Of a DNA stretch of 64,000 bases, positions 63,786-64,000 are shown piece by piece; position 1 is the stretch's first letter; each line of letters begins with the position of its first letter. Source of the stretch: Stenopsyche tienmushanensis (lineage: Eukaryota > Arthropoda > Insecta > Trichoptera > Stenopsychidae); contig WACJ01000189.1 of assembly GCA_008973525.1 (NCBI GenBank), positions 310,001-374,000 of the forward strand, given 5' to 3'. The notes under the pieces were generated by a model that was not told the DNA's origin, did no database searches, and saw nothing but the letters and a program-made list of their open reading frames with translations. The position numbers and the translations under genes were made by a program.

Positions 63786-64000
63786 ATATATTTGTGCGAA
63801 AGCTTTATCAATATAAAAAATGCAAAAGTGTTATTATGGACTCCCTAAATTGTATTGAATATTTTTGTAAGTTGGCAATTGATTGTGGGCTAGGCAAGGG
63901 GTAAACTTTCAAGAAAGCTAAACATCCAGAGATGGAAGAAGCTTTATATATGAGGTTTCTTTAGGAAAGAAATAGGCATACACTTGTTTCTGGGCTATTT

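Larger units (their letters stand above)
52414..64000. other. Gene-poor region upstream of DBLOX
   Basis: No coding exon could be supported in these 11.6 kb. The DBLOX first exon, 5' UTR and promoter may be here, but no ATG-plus-donor could be chosen with confidence. A locally GC-richer stretch at about 57820-58350 with overlapping ORFs on both strands is the least AT-rich part and is a weak promoter candidate. Fragments of hAT, MITE and SINE are listed separately. Confidence 0.5.

Noticed and set aside
1..64000. An undescribed multi-gene defence or biosynthetic system
   Set aside because: The window holds four dispersed eukaryotic genes with known family roles and transposon debris. No co-oriented cluster or unusual domain set supports a new system.

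Overview
This is nuclear DNA from an insect, probably a holometabolous one; Lepidoptera would fit, but the window does not prove the order. The reasons are small GT-AG introns, strong AT bias, insect-type orthologues, and debris of mariner, piggyBac, hAT, R1/jockey/RTE LINEs and tRNA-derived SINEs. No prokaryotic feature, CRISPR array, rRNA or functional tRNA gene was seen.

Layout. (1) 1-3275, minus: the 5' part of a family A DNA polymerase gene of POLN/POLQ type, cut by the window edge before the palm domain. One coding exon holds a tRNA-derived SINE with a perfect 9-bp target duplication. (2) 4021-6054, minus: an intronless, complete RECQL (RecQ1-type) helicase. (3) 6055-7179: AT-rich intergenic DNA ending in a very CpG-rich block that abuts the first exon of the next gene. 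(4) 7180-27261, plus: complete CNOT1 (Not1), the scaffold of the CCR4-NOT deadenylase. I reconstruct 15 coding exons and 2378 residues, with every splice phase consistent. Its introns hold a hAT element with an 8-bp duplication and a CpG-rich cargo, plus remnants of piggyBac, RTE, jockey and SINE elements. (5) 27262-30176: CNOT1 3' UTR and the convergent intergenic gap. (6) 30177-52413, minus: a double haem peroxidase (DBLOX type). I find 23 coding exons and about 1392 residues, with a degenerate first peroxidase domain, an intact second one, and a dibasic processing-like site between them. (7) 52414-64000: no gene found; AT-rich DNA with transposon fragments. DBLOX exon 1 or its promoter may lie here or beyond.

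The genes do not form a functional cluster. RECQL and the polymerase are both genome-maintenance factors on the same strand. CNOT1 and DBLOX are convergent neighbours with unrelated roles. I found no new multi-gene system. The observations most worth following are the SINE inside the polymerase exon, the hAT element carrying CpG-rich cargo in CNOT1 intron 8, the direct repeats across both splice sites of CNOT1 intron 3, and the domain asymmetry of the double peroxidase.
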